Shown: positions 36,975-48,560, counted from the first letter of the stretch. The stretch is DNA of 64,000 bases from Epiperipatus broadwayi (GCA_028023455.1 JAQFVV010012424.1:1780001-1844000); one strand, 5' to 3'. The notes: generated by a model from the letters alone, not told the origin. Made by a program: numbers and translations.

Positions 36975-37612
36975 ACATGTTTCTCCAAAAATAACACACC
37001 ATCTTATATTAATTTTTGCTCCAAAACACATCCTAGGACTTATTTTCAGGGGTATTATTTTTTTCATGCACAAGTCTACACTTATTTATGTAGTAAGAAT
37101 CTACATTTATTCAAAACAGTTATTGAAGAATTATGAGATATGTGGCAGAAAATTGCAGAAAGTAAACTGAAATTGTTTCTTTATTTCATTCAAACGTATA
37201 ATTGTAATCACATCTGTTATAACACACAATGTATATAATAATAAAGTTAGTAACTCCAAAATGTAAGTCCTTCTGGTTAACTTTCGTTCTAAATATAAAA
37301 AAAAATCTAATGCATTTGATAATATAATAAATATTTTCCCACCACCAGAGGTTCACATGTGTGTTGTGTTTGCATTCTGATTGGTTATTTGGCAAGCGAT
37401 CAGATGATCTTAGAGCTGTTTTATATTGCCAGAGTGGTGCTGCTGTGATTTTGCCAAAATGCATTTGCAGACAAAGAAATAATATATGTACAGTATTATT
37501 TCTTCTCCTAACCAGGGTTTATTTTCAGGATAGGGCTTATATTACAAATATTTTAAAAAATTGTGCTAGGGTTTATTTTCTGGTTAAGTCTTATTTTCGG
37601 AGAAACATGGTA
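36975..37612. mobile_element. TIR-bearing DNA transposon, copy A
   Basis: The left end reads 'catgtttctccaaaaataac' and the right end, reverse-complemented, 'catgtttctccgaaaataag'. Inside each terminus there are further inverted pieces built on 'cttattttcaggg' and 'gcttat' motifs. A longer relative is at 51308-52336, with the same left end block 'ttaatttttgct' and right end block 'gtgctaggg.ttattttctgg'. The 638-bp interior has no transposase. The open frames inside (37186-37464 and 37361-37642) are antisense to each other and resemble no protein. Non-autonomous, possibly Tc1/mariner-like given TA at the ends. Confidence 0.65.
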
Positions 37613-37799
37613 TACGTAAAGAAAAATGACCACTTCTGTTGAGAGCATTTAATTTAATGTTAATAACTAGTAAATTGAATTAATAGTTCATCTTTTTATC
37701 GCCTTAGATACATAAGAAAATTAGAAATGAAGTTGAGATCAGTTAGTTGTCTTTAAAAATTAATTAGGATTAATGACAGCATTTTGATTTAGAGTTAGT

Positions 37800-40200
37800 C
37801 TTCTTCTAGAAAAAGCATATATACAAGATATGACTAAGAAAAGATCTGTAGAAAAGTTTGATCTGGAGTATCCAGAAAATTGTTTGACAAACCTGAATAG
37901 ACTTAGATTCTCTTGCATCTAATAAATAGGCAAATCAAAACTACTAAAATTAGAATTTTTATACGTAAGTGCAATTCAATTACATATAAAATTTTATCTA
38001 AAGCCAGTTGTAATTATTAGAGATATAAATTTAACTAAAGATGAAAATGAATCTGTCATAAATTATGTAACTGGATTCAAGAAATTAGCTCTAGCCTCTA
38101 AAATTTTGAAATATTTATCATAAAAGATCCACAACTTATGAGACAAAATTACTAATGGACTAGGCACTTTCGAGCTGGCGATTTCTCAGATATTGAAAAA
38201 TCCTGCAAATTAAACAAGTACATTTGTAGGTAGTAATTTTTCTACAAAGATGACTAATAAAAAAATAGGGACAGTAAAGTCCTAAATCAAAAAGCTAAAT
38301 TCAGGTACTGCCATAGATAGACAAAAAAAAGATTTACCATAATAAAAAAACATGCACGTGCCCACATGAACATACTGCTTCTGCAAGACAAAGGGGCAAA
38401 TTGAAATAATATGTTTAGCTAAAAAATATAGTTCGACATCTAGACTCGCAGGGCAAGAGATGGAAAGAAAATCTGAAATAAGAGATTTACATTACACAAG
38501 CTATGTGTTGAAAACACAGATTAAAAATAAATTGCTAATTATGATGGAGATTGATTCAAGTTTGGCCATCACCATTATTTCAGAAAGTAATTGGAAAAGA
38601 ATAAGGCCAAAATTCTAAACTGAAACCCCATCTAAACTTGATACAAAACTATCAAAAAAATAATACAATAAAGTTTTCATCCCTTGAAGAAGCTTTAGTG
38701 AGAGCCTCATTAAATAAAAGAAAGGTTATAATTATTTCTATTGATATCTGTTCAAGAGCATAGTTATTTAATGGGTCAAGTCTGATTCAAATTTGCAATT
38801 AAGATGAACCAGATCTCATATGTATATAAATGTTATAGAGCTTGAGAAACTTTATTGTTTGAGACTCATTCAAAATGTTCCCAATTTGATAAAAACAGTC
38901 TACTCTTAATAGCTGGAGTAAAAAAAATATGAATATTATGGCAAAATGTTCACCTTAGTTAATTGATCTCAAGGCACTGCTAGGCATCCTGATGAAAGAA
39001 GAGCCTTCACCAGCATATATATATATATATAATCACACAATTAAATTAGTTGAATTTTTTGTGTAAAATTTAGTACAGATCAAAATAATTAAAAACTTTA
39101 AAATAGCATCGTGATGAACTGGAAATAATTGCTGTGATCATCAACTTTTAAAATGAATTCATTGTGGTCAAATAATAAGTCCAAACAGTATCACAAATCA
39201 AATTATCAATTAAAAAAAATTGCACTGTTTGGGCCACAAGACTTTATGCACTACGACTATCCAAGGATTATGAGAATGAAAATTTTGGCTGGGTTTTATG
39301 TTTTCTGGACAGATAATAATTTATACACCAAATACAATGTCCACAAGTGCAAGAATTGTTATCTTTGAGATCATACCAACTAAGATTTAACATATTAAAT
39401 GCTATAGATGTCTTTTCCAATTGGTTTGAGGTGATAGACAATTTCCTTCTTCTATGTCAGAGTATCAATTAGTGCATTACAAAGTTATGGACAACCCAAG
39501 CTCATATTAAACATATCCTTTTAGATAATAATTTTGTTTCCTATCCAGTCAGTTCAAGAACTTCTGCACGAAGAATAGGAACAAGTACCCAACACCATTC
39601 CATACTGAGAGTAATGGTCAAGCAAAATGTATATAGTACAAGGAAGACTAGATAACTGAAGCACACATATAGCTTTATTATTACTAGTGCAGCACATGGT
39701 TCCAACAATTACTTATGATAAATCAGCAGAAATCCTGATGAATCACCAGATGAATATAAAATTAACGTCTCATAAATCTGAACTACATGAAGCATTGGTA
39801 AAACAAAATGAATCTAGTCATTTTCTGCCTGGTATCAGAGTTTATTTGAACTTACAAGGGAATTAACAAATATGAATTAGTAACAATAGTAAACAAAAAA
39901 GGGAGTTATCTATATATGTTTCAAACATCAGAAGGTCAACACTATTGTAAACACTTAGATCAATTGAGATCTGATTATTCAAGAGTTTAGAAGCAATTCT
40001 CAGTATCAAAAAGCACAGATGATTATCCCAGAAATGCAGCCAAACATATCAATTATAAATGTTTCAGTAGTCCAAGTAGAAGGAATCATAAATTATTAAC
40101 CAGAGGCAACCCAACAGTGAAGACACTGCTAGCTGTCTCAACCCCAAAGTAAGAAGCAGAACAATCTGAAAGCAAACCAAGTACAATTATGAAACTAAAA
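37800..40200 (+). pseudogene. Highly decayed Gypsy-like element
   Basis: Scattered matches in one order on the + strand. Gag-like text lies near 38010-38210 ('NVTG.KKLALASKILKYLS' type helices), followed by a Cys/His-rich patch near 38350. A protease-like 'MMEIDSSLAITIISESNWKR' lies near 38540. An integrase-like 'DVFSNWFEVI' is near 39400, a 'LLDNNFVSYPV' block near 39520, and an 'HTESNGQAK'-like block near 39600. Every frame has many stops. RT and RNase H are not visible, so they are deleted or eroded. No LTRs are identified. Confidence 0.45.
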
Positions 40201-41149
40201 AAATTCACCAAGAGAGAAGATGAAGTGGACTGCTCAGTTAATGTTTTTATATGTTCAAACGATTACATAAATAAATTGTTCGCAAGCAGGAATAGATTTT
40301 AGAAAATTCTTTGAATCCAATATATTAACCTTCAAACTAATTATAGAGAAAAATCATTATCCTGACAAATGCAAGCTATACAAAGACAAGGCAAGATTAT
40401 ATGAAAAAATTACAAGTATGTCCGAAACATTATCCTGCTTTGGCCTGGAAAGCTTCGGCGATAGCCACTGAAGGTTATACGTAAATATCTGGCTATGTAT
40501 CTTTACTATTAATAAGATACTATGAGAAGTTCATTCCTAATTTTTCCCTATTAGCTATATACGGCTGTATACCTTAATTAATTTTACACGTAAATAAAGA
40601 AAACTCTCCCCTGTTGAGTACTTAAGTGTAAAATAAACGTAATTGTATAATGGTGCATAAAAAATTATTTAATCTTTTTATTATGTTTGACACACAATAG
40701 TCTTTAAATTCCTTATTATGGAAAACTTTCTATTTTACTTATATAGATCAAAATGATCATCCAAAAATGTGTAGACATAATGTGCATTGTATGTAAACAT
40801 TTACAATAGATGTTATAACGAAAAAAGGCTTCAAGTTTAGACTAAATTTTATTAAATAAAAATTTGTAAATTTCTTAATAATAAAATCATTAAAAAGCAT
40901 GTTTTTCAAACCTATACTTGATAACTGGTTACAAATTTAAAACCACATTAACAATAATTGTCGATTAATATAAGAAAATAAACGTTATTAGAAAGCCGAA
41001 GTAACGTTTATACATGTTAACATTATTATTATGTTTACCTTGGGTGGATATATTCTCCCACGTAGCCTATAATAACTAGAATACGCTCTGCGATACATTA
41101 AAATATTCTTCATTCTTGATATTAAAATAAACATGAATATGAAAAGTCA
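40201..41149. other. Gene-free stretch before the PDE8 promoter
   Basis: No gene is recognised. It is AT-rich until about 41030, after which GC rises toward the PDE8 5' end. Confidence 0.5.
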
Positions 41150-41919
41150 CAAATCTAGCGCTAGCTAGATAAAACGAGGAAAAGTCTGTGCTTATAAAGA
41201 GAGTGACCGCTGTGCCTGAGGTCAAATCTGGGATGATGACTATACAATAAACATTGGAAAGTTAAGTTAGCAGTATTTTTAACGTAGTGTTATTGTAATT
41301 ACTTCTTATATTTCTTTTTCGATGTAATTATAATATGATACCAAGAGGAAAAATACTTCTTACGCCAAAATTAATTAAGTTTTTTTTTCTGCTCTGCAAG
41401 GGAAATTTTGACGTCATCAGTTTATCAGATGACTGGCTAAAAACTGGGATTGACTGATTATCGATTTTTATTTAATAATAGAAAGCTTGAATTGTTGGCT
41501 CCCTTATTTAAAACTGTATTGTTTTAAAGCATGTGTATATTTATTACGGTAAATGATAACAGTATGAAAGGGGTAAAAAATGTAGTGGGTATTATGCATT
41601 TAAAATTAGTTTAAAGTGTCGCTGCACTTGTATTAGTTAGTTTTAACCAAATACATTTAAGTTAACGTTGAACATCTGCGCCTGATTCAAAATCATTTAT
41701 TTTTTTCTCTTCACAAAAATGATTTTTTTTTTGTTTATGAAGTAAAGTGACTCTTCAGCAGTTCATCGTTTTTTCTTCGTATCAATCCGTTGTAAGTTGA
41801 TGTGTGGAGTTGTTTTCAATTAAACCGCAAAAATAGGGCTCATTAACGGCAAGGAGTCTACGCGGTTCAACTGCGGGAGTTTTCCGTTTTTTGATTCACT
41901 ATGTGATTGTAAATGTAAA
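41150..41919 (+). promoter_or_regulatory. Probable PDE8 promoter and 5' UTR
   Basis: Upstream flank of the PDE8 start codon, less AT-rich and with more CpG than its surroundings. It contains a TATAAAG motif (41193-41199), a palindromic CRE (41409-41416), and near the gene a GC-richer leader with 'ggagtctacgcggttcaact'. The start codon context AAAATGG matches the Kozak preference (A at -3, G at +4). The transcription start is not determined. If the TATA-like motif were used, the 5' UTR would be about 700 bases or contain an intron. Confidence 0.5.
41409..41416. promoter_or_regulatory. Palindromic cAMP response element (TGACGTCA)
   Basis: A perfect TGACGTCA lies 504 bp upstream of the PDE8 ATG, within 'attttgacgtcatcag'. 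This octamer is the consensus binding site of CREB/ATF bZIP factors. Two CpG-free AT tracts flank it. The downstream gene destroys cAMP, so the site could provide feedback. Function is inferred. Confidence 0.55.
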
Positions 41920-42147
41920 ATGGGTTGCACGCCTAGTATACATGTTTCTCAAACCGGTGTAGTGTATTGTCGGGATAATGATGAAGCTAATGCTCCTCAT
42001 AGTTCTGTGGCAACTACTAATCATCAGCTGCATGGACATAAAACCGATTCGGCCAAGGCTAAAACTTCTGAAACACGCGCATTGAGCGCAGCTGAACGTG
42101 GCTCGAAGACAATGCCTGGTATCGAAGCTGAAACGCAGACCGCGAAG
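41920..42147 (+). CDS. Pde8: PDE8-type cAMP phosphodiesterase, first coding exon
   Basis: Seventy-six codons encode a peptide that starts [19 protein letters not shown]. This is almost the same as the known N-terminus of vertebrate PDE8B, and the exon ends IEAETQTAK, echoing the AEAETQT motif of that protein. Gly2 and Cys3 fit N-myristoylation and palmitoylation, which would tether the enzyme to membranes. The exon ends AAG|GTATTG, a usable splice donor, in phase 0. The open frame continues 24 codons into the intron but turns into a Phe/Leu-rich AT-driven tail. The receiver (REC), PAS and catalytic PDEase domains lie on later exons that I cannot find, so they are outside the window or in short undetected exons. 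PDE8 enzymes hydrolyse cAMP with high affinity and are insensitive to IBMX. Confidence 0.87.
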
Positions 42148-42265
42148 GTATTGCCATTGTTATTTTATTTATTTATTGTTTTTTTTTTTAAAATTAAAGT
42201 AACACCCTATAGAAGTAAATGACCTTTAATTTAAATTTTCTCCCTCAATTTTGGTGTTTTAATAG
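42148..42265 (+). other. Putative short first intron of PDE8
   Basis: Begins GTATTG and ends with a pyrimidine-rich tract 'ttttctccctcaattttggt' followed by 'gttttaatag'. At 118 bp it is short for this gene but the splice signals are good. Confidence 0.4.
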
Positions 42266-42326
42266 AAAAATTGTAAAATCAATAAGCGATTCATCAATTG
42301 AGTTATTGGCTGGAGTTAGTTCTACG
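42266..42326 (+). CDS. Pde8: Candidate second PDE8 exon, frame problem
   Basis: A 61-bp block between a pyrimidine-rich acceptor (aatag|AAAAATT) and a consensus donor (ACG|GTAAGT). In one frame it is fully open and reads KIVKSISDSSIELLAGVSST. That aligns by pattern with the 'VKQVSSAEV' stretch that follows the AETQT motif in vertebrate PDE8B. However, exon 1 ends in phase 0, and the open frame needs a one-base offset. Joining as written gives a stop after 11 codons. A one-base length error in the A5 run at the exon start, a different upstream splice, or coincidence could explain this. Confidence 0.35.
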
Positions 42327-45300
42327 GTAAGTTTTCGCCGTGTTAACATAGATATTTATCTGGTAAACTTCCGACATTTCTAATTTATAGATTTAAAACA
42401 AATATCAGTTTGTATGCTAAACATATTGGCATTTGTAAACGACCTTTAATTTTTTTTATCTTAAATAAAAAAAATTGTTTAAATTAAATCAATTTTTGAT
42501 TTTGGGGATTTTACTTGTTTTTATATATTAAAAATTGTTACCTGCACTATATATGAGTACAATATTTATATAATTAATATTTAAATACTATTTATTATTT
42601 TATTATTTAGCGTGTCTTTAAAGTATAAATATAGTTCGTGAGTTATGGTATGTCAAATTCTAAGAAATTTAATTATGCTAGTTTAATTAAAAATATTATA
42701 TAGAGATTCAACAGGTTTGCCCCCCCCCCCCCGCTTTTCAACTGTTACTTCACCATTTGTGTATGTGCGTTTTTTGTAATTTATTATGTCGTAGAATATT
42801 TTACAAAAATAAATTTTAAAGGTGTGTTAATTTATAAGTTGTAATTGTAGTCACGAAGTTAGACTTTCACTTTCAGCTTCAGTAGTAGAGATTTGATTTC
42901 ATAAAATGTCGGTTTAAATGGCCAATACTAGCGAGTGAGTTTAGGCAAAGCTCTATAAATTCTTATCGTCCCCATACCCCCCCCCCCCAATCCCGATTTG
43001 TGGAAGTAATGAACTTTATTTTACTTATTTCTAACGAAAATTCGATTCCTACTGATTTATTTAATTTTATGGGTGAAAATAGAATAGCTGTTGGGAATTT
43101 GATAATCTTGGACAAATGATGTATAAATTTTACACATTTTAATTGAAACAGAAACAGACAAATGATGTATAAATTTTACACATTTTAATTGAAACAGTAA
43201 AAGAAAGAGAAAAGTATAACCGTATTAATGGTAATAAAAAAAACCCACAATGATTATTTAACTCTTTTTTTAAAGATAGGCGGTTATGTTTGCTCGACTT
43301 GAAAATATCCTCAGATTAGTATATTATATACCCAGCATGCGTGAATATGTGTTTGTTTGACTTGAAAATGCCTTCTGTTTATTGCGTTATACATACCGTA
43401 TGTATGTGCATTAACTGCGCTCACTCTTATATTTATGTACAAGAATGAGCAAACCACGTTGCGTTTTCTGTACTATTGATTACAATTTACAGCTTTTAAA
43501 ATAATTTGTGCTCTTAATTTAATTGATTATATAATAAAGATCCTTAGCAGTATGGACTTTAATTAATATGTATTGTATAAAAGTTCCATTTTTTTTTCTT
43601 CGCTACTTCTGTATATATTTATATAGGTTGAAGGGCATATTTAGTTGACAAAATATTCAAATATCTTTTATTCATGATATTTAATGTATTCGTAAAATGT
43701 ATAAAAAAAATATTCTTAAAAATAAGTAAATAAATTGTAAAGTAAATACAGAAATTCACCCAATAAAATGTAAATAAATAAACATATTGTATGAATATAA
43801 TTGGAAAAAAAAAAGCTGTTACTTACTAAAACATATCAGAATTTATCTAAAAGATAAATTTTATTATCATTCATTTTCGCATAAAATTGTTAATTGTACT
43901 TTATTTTCACAAAGCTATATAAAATTATCTTATATATATATTTAACTTAAGTATATATGAATGGCAGTATATAGTCGCTTGAAGTGCTTTGCCTTTAATT
44001 AATATTGCTTTTAATAATTTGATTTGTTATGCTATAAACATTTTTATCATTATTTAATTAAATAATTCTTAGTTGCATTCCAATTTTTCATTTATTTGAA
44101 AACTATTTGTTAAGAGATTAGCGATGTTTGAAGTAATATTAACAATATCACATGACTTTCTCATCTGCTTCTAAAATCAGTTCTTTTCATCCTACTCTAG
44201 AGGCATTGTAAAATTTGAACAATCACTGGACATCAAATAATATTGTCCTTTATTATCCATAAACCAGTTTCTGGTTGTACTCTTCATCAGTGAGTATTAG
44301 GATTCAAATCTGGAACTAATGTACTTTTACATCCATCAGCCATTTTGTATTATCTAGTGTTTATTGATTATGTAAGCTTACATTAGCTGACTCTAGAAAT
44401 AAGGTGAAGAGAAACTCTTAATTATAAGAGTTGAAACTTAATACAAATATAAAAATATTTCTAAGTTGATCTTTAGAAAATAGAATTAGGAAAATCATTC
44501 ATCTTGCATTTAATTAGCAAGAAATAAGTAACTGAAATGAAATATAAGTAGAAATTTCTAAAAATAGATCTTATGATAAACATATTGATTAAACTTAATT
44601 GTTATTCATGCTAACTTTCAATAGGTTTAAGCACTAAAGTTGCCAGTTTGTAGTTTCCATCTCGTTCTGTTGCTCTCACATAGAATTTTTTTGAGGCTCA
44701 TGTTGTGGGTCCATTCTTGGATTTACTAAAATGAAAAATACTGGGTGCTTACACATAGGTTATGAAGTGGAGTTTCAAACACAACATAGGTGTTTAAAAA
44801 CAGGAGTTTGCTGACTGACAAAAATTATTGTTGAATTAAAAATGCGAATAATATAATTTAGACTTTTTTATGATATGTTAAAAGTAATAAGCAGATCTGA
44901 AAGCTATCTGGATTCTATTCAATTAGAAGATGATACTTTTTGATACTGATTGATGATATTTTCAACAGATGAAGAGTGCATTATGATTATTTATTAAATA
45001 ATAATTCATGCATTTAAATTATTTTATTTTATGGTATATCCATCCACAATTTGATGAAGATAATATGGCCATTTGATACCTTACAAAAAGAAAAGCTCTG
45101 AATCCTAACTATCCCTGGGAATGTTTTTAAATCTAATATATTTGCTTCAAAGTGACATTTTTTTAAATGAATATATGGATTATGAGTGCTTTTATTTTTA
45201 CATTACATTTTTGTAAAGATAATGAGCTGGAAAAGAGTGCAATATTTACTGTGAAATATTATTAGTATCAACTTCAACAAAAATATCCAAAGACCATTTA

Positions 45301-46183
45301 TTGAATGGTCTGCTCTAAGAAATAAGTGATTGGTTACCAGAGATTCAGGATGATTGAAAGATACAACTTTGATTGTCGCCTAACTACAAAAAAAAAAAAA
45401 TAGTATGAGTAAAAGGGTGATTTATATATTGTTGATTTTAGTCAAGATATTTGGCTCAGTTAATGGATAAAATTTATTACTATGGCTATGTGCTAATGTC
45501 ATAGTGGAAAATCTGAGAAATTTGGAATGAAAATATTAAACTGTTTGTGTAATAACTTCATACATTTTTATGGCAGTGATCTTTGAAACATTTTGTAAGT
45601 AGCTTTTGGTTTTTGTAGTTTTTTAAGTTTGAAATATATTGATACCCTGTGCTATTCTTATTGTTTCAAAATGTTATCTACGAAATATTTGTAAATGTTT
45701 CAATGCAACCTATAATGAATATAGTTTAGTAATTAATGTTGAAAGAGACTCAGGTTTTTTTATAAGTCAATAATTGGGGAAAAAATAATCAGCATCATTT
45801 CACTTGGCCAAAATTTTAATTTTTAGATAAAAAAAGAAAAACTTGAATTTTGAGGTACTGCTGCAGTTTGCAAGTTAAAAGGTAGTGTATTTCACCAGGG
45901 AGGATATAACTACTTTCATTAAATTAGTTATATAGAGAGCTGTTAATCTGCCAAAGTTATATGGAAGTGTAATATGGATCTCTTATCAACTTAGCATAAA
46001 ACCACGGAAAAAATTGATGTATAGATGTTGAATAGTGTTCTGTAATTACTAAGACGAGATCATGAAATCAATTGACATACATTTCCACTTTTATAAGGTG
46101 GAGACATTGAATCTACAATTGTAAGGATGCCTAGCTAATGGGTTAAACATATGAAGTAACTTCAAAATGAAGTGCTTTACTAA
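42327..46183. other. PDE8 intron, AT-rich, no further gene
   Basis: No exon or RNA gene is recognised. Two long C runs occur on the + strand: 13 C at about 42720-42732 and 12 C at about 42977-42988. A fragment at about 44265-44330 resembles the outer part of the foldback family F1 ('agtttctggttgtactcttc' compared with 17431 onward). Confidence 0.5.
43111..43199. repeat. 46-bp tandem duplication
   Basis: The block starting 'gacaaatgatgtataaattt' and continuing 'tacacattttaattgaaac' occurs at 43111 and again at 43157. The two copies look identical over about 41 bp, so the duplication is recent. Confidence 0.85.
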
Positions 46184-46705
46184 ATCACTTCCGAACTGAG
46201 TCCCCAGGTCATATATAAAATTATTTGCCTCCATAATAACTGCCACACAACCTACTATGGAGAAACTAAGACTAATATTGCCACTAGAGTGGCACAGCAC
46301 AGATATCTATACAACAGAACTAAAAGTAAGACAGAAGGGGGCTCAATATTTGCTGAGTATGAAAGGACTGCAGGCAACACCTTCCAACCAACAACTGCCA
46401 AGATGATCTGCTCTGAAAGAAATGATGCTAAACGCAAGGTCAAAGAAGCCTGCTATATATATCAAGTCACCCCACAGCTATAAACAGAAAAGAAGCTTGC
46501 TTCTGCATTTCCAAAAAATGGAAGCTATAGTCGATTTGCATAAATTTACATAAGGCTTTATTACAAGTATTTCTTAATTGGTAATAAGCTATGATTTTGG
46601 GAACTTAGACTTCCCATAAGTGCTCAGATGATTAATTAAGATTATTAATTACTAACATAAACCACAATTATAGAGTTATAAACTGTTAATGAAGTAAAAT
46701 CTCAA
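46184..46705 (+). mobile_element. Penelope-like element, upstream partial copy
   Basis: The 3' part of a Penelope-like element, homologous to 48256-48815 at a fixed offset of 2072 bp. It starts inside the endonuclease linker and carries the GIY-YIG type domain in one frame: a Cys/His pair 'CLHNNCHTTYYGETKTNIAT', then 'SIFAEYERTAGNTFQP' and a C-terminal 'ERNDAKRKVKEACY'. It then has a non-coding tail ending near 'aagtaaaatctcaa'. A truncated copy directly upstream of a fuller one is the pseudo-LTR arrangement known for Penelope elements. Confidence 0.85.
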
Positions 46706-46799
46706 ATTTATTACAAGAACATGAAACAATAATGGGAGCACCGACAACTATTATGCATTTGGACTCTCAATCTGCACATTTTGTTAAAGACTGTATTTT

Positions 46800-48250
46800 T
46801 TGCATAGATGCACACAATTTAATATTATTCGTGACTGCTGCAAAATCATAATCAACAAAATGATTTTCAACTATGATAAAATTAAGGCAAAGATGCAACA
46901 ACAACTTCTCAATACAAAAATCAGCAGTTGCAGGAAGGTGCTAAAGAAAGAAAACAAAAGATGGAACAGAATCTCTGCTAATACTGTAATACCTCAATTT
47001 ATTACAGATAAATATGGCAAACAGATAGTCATGCTCACCCAGAAATTTGACCAGAAAATAAAGTTGCTAGCCAAGAAACAAAATGTTGTCCTCAGAGACA
47101 ACAAACTTAATACATATGTAAACCTCACTGACATAAACATACTACGCGAGATCGGGCAGGACTAGAACCAGGCTCTAAATTCGTTGGTGGGCAATAGAAA
47201 CACCCAAAAATGGAAATGATAGCTGATGTGGAATCATGCTTGATAGACAACCCTTTACAGGAAGAGATCGTTGCGTGTATGGTTAGTACCATGAAACACA
47301 GACAACTGAAGACCAATGCACAAGCATCGAGCAGAAAGATCGCACACACTAAGCAGTTGTTGAATGACCACACATGGATAAGGTTATGCCCAAATTAAGA
47401 AATTAAAATTTGCAAGCTTATCAGAGTTTAATAATAAACTCAATAAGAGAGAATTTATCTCTACAATACTGCACATGAACCATGACAAACTTTTGTCTAA
47501 AGCTGAAAACTACTGCATCTACCCTTTAACTTCAACACCCCCTAGAATTTTCATAAACATTAAACTACATAAGCTCAATGCTCCATTGAGGCTTAGGTTG
47601 GACTTTGGGAGAGCATTATTTCGAAACTGCAGTCCTGGTCATCCAGTGGCTCATTGACAGTCTTGGTTTTGGTGACTATACTATCAAATCCTCTTTTGAG
47701 TTCATAGAGAAGATAAAAAGCACAGTGCTTCTACTAGGATTTAGAATTGCATCATTTGACATCACCGAGCTATATGGCTCAATTGATCACAAGAAATCCA
47801 TTGAAAATTATCAATGAATTAAGAACAAGAGACTGCCTGCCCATATGGATCACTTTCTTCAATGAGTTTTTGACATGGATAGATACAAATATACATGCAA
47901 TCTTTTGAGACAAATGATTTTGCATGAACAATGGTTGGCTCATTGGTCTCCCCATGAGCAGGATCATATCCAGTCTCATACTCAGTGACTATGAACAAAC
48001 AAGTCTTGCCTGCCCACAAATTCACAGCCTGTCAACATTTCTATTCAGGAATTACAGACTATGTAAATATGAAGTCAACAGGTAAAATAACTTGATTCAC
48101 TATCATAACCAAACTAAAGAAAAGAAACACCGCATTCTACTCCCGTACATCAATTTCATAGCCAAACAGCTCAGTAGAAAACTTTCCAAAGACTTTGAAA
48201 TAGGTTTCCATTCATCGCCAGCCACCAACAAATTGATAAATAACACAAAA
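46800..48250 (+). pseudogene. Penelope reverse transcriptase, broken
   Basis: Open pieces are 46800-47165 (121 aa, Lys-rich N-terminal part), 47210-47398, 47475-47657, 47605-47817 and 48092-48322, in different frames. The family usually has two catalytic Asp residues in a YxDD box. Only the first RT aspartate (in FDITELYG) is evident. The last piece has 'LLPYINFIAKQLSRKLSKDF' and 'TNKLINNTKDKI', the conserved linker before the endonuclease. Confidence 0.78.
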
Positions 48251-48255
48251 GACAA

Positions 48256-48560
48256 AATCGCTCCCAAACTGAACCCCTGGTCGTATATAAAATTACATGC
48301 CCCCATAATAATTGCCACATAACCTACTATGGAGAAACTAAGACTAAAATTGCCACTAGAGTGGCACAGGAAAGATATCTAAACCACAGAACTAAAAGTA
48401 AGACAGAAGGGGGCTCAATATTTGCTGAGCATGAAAGGACTGCTGGACATGCTTTCCAAACAACAACTGTCAAGAAGATATGCATTGAAAGAAATGATGT
48501 TAAACGCAAGGTCAAAGAAACCTGCTATATATCAAGCAACCCCACAGCTATAAACAGAAG
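48256..48560 (+). pseudogene. Penelope GIY-YIG endonuclease domain
   Basis: Reads 'CPHNNCHITYYGETKTKIAT', which contains a CX4C-type metal pair next to the Y-Y-G core. It is followed by 'SIFAEHERTAGHAFQ', matching the (S)xxAEHxxxxGHxF signature of Penelope GIY-YIG nucleases, then a basic C-terminus. The domain is intact in one frame but joined to the linker only through a frameshift near 48295. In the family this nuclease nicks the target for integration. Confidence 0.82.

Noticed and set aside
37361-37642. 93-codon frame as a gene
   Set aside because: It lies inside the TIR element and crosses its right end, overlaps an antisense frame of similar length, and resembles no protein.
42148-42222. 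Read-through extension of PDE8 exon 1 to the stop at 42222
   Set aside because: After the splice donor the peptide becomes Phe/Leu-rich from AT-rich intron sequence and does not resemble PDE8.
46091-48515. Open frames on the - strand across the Penelope element (46255-46443, 47125-47373, 48327-48515 and others)
   Set aside because: Shadows of the + strand Penelope ORF. The similar pair at 46255 and 48327 simply reflects the tandem copies.
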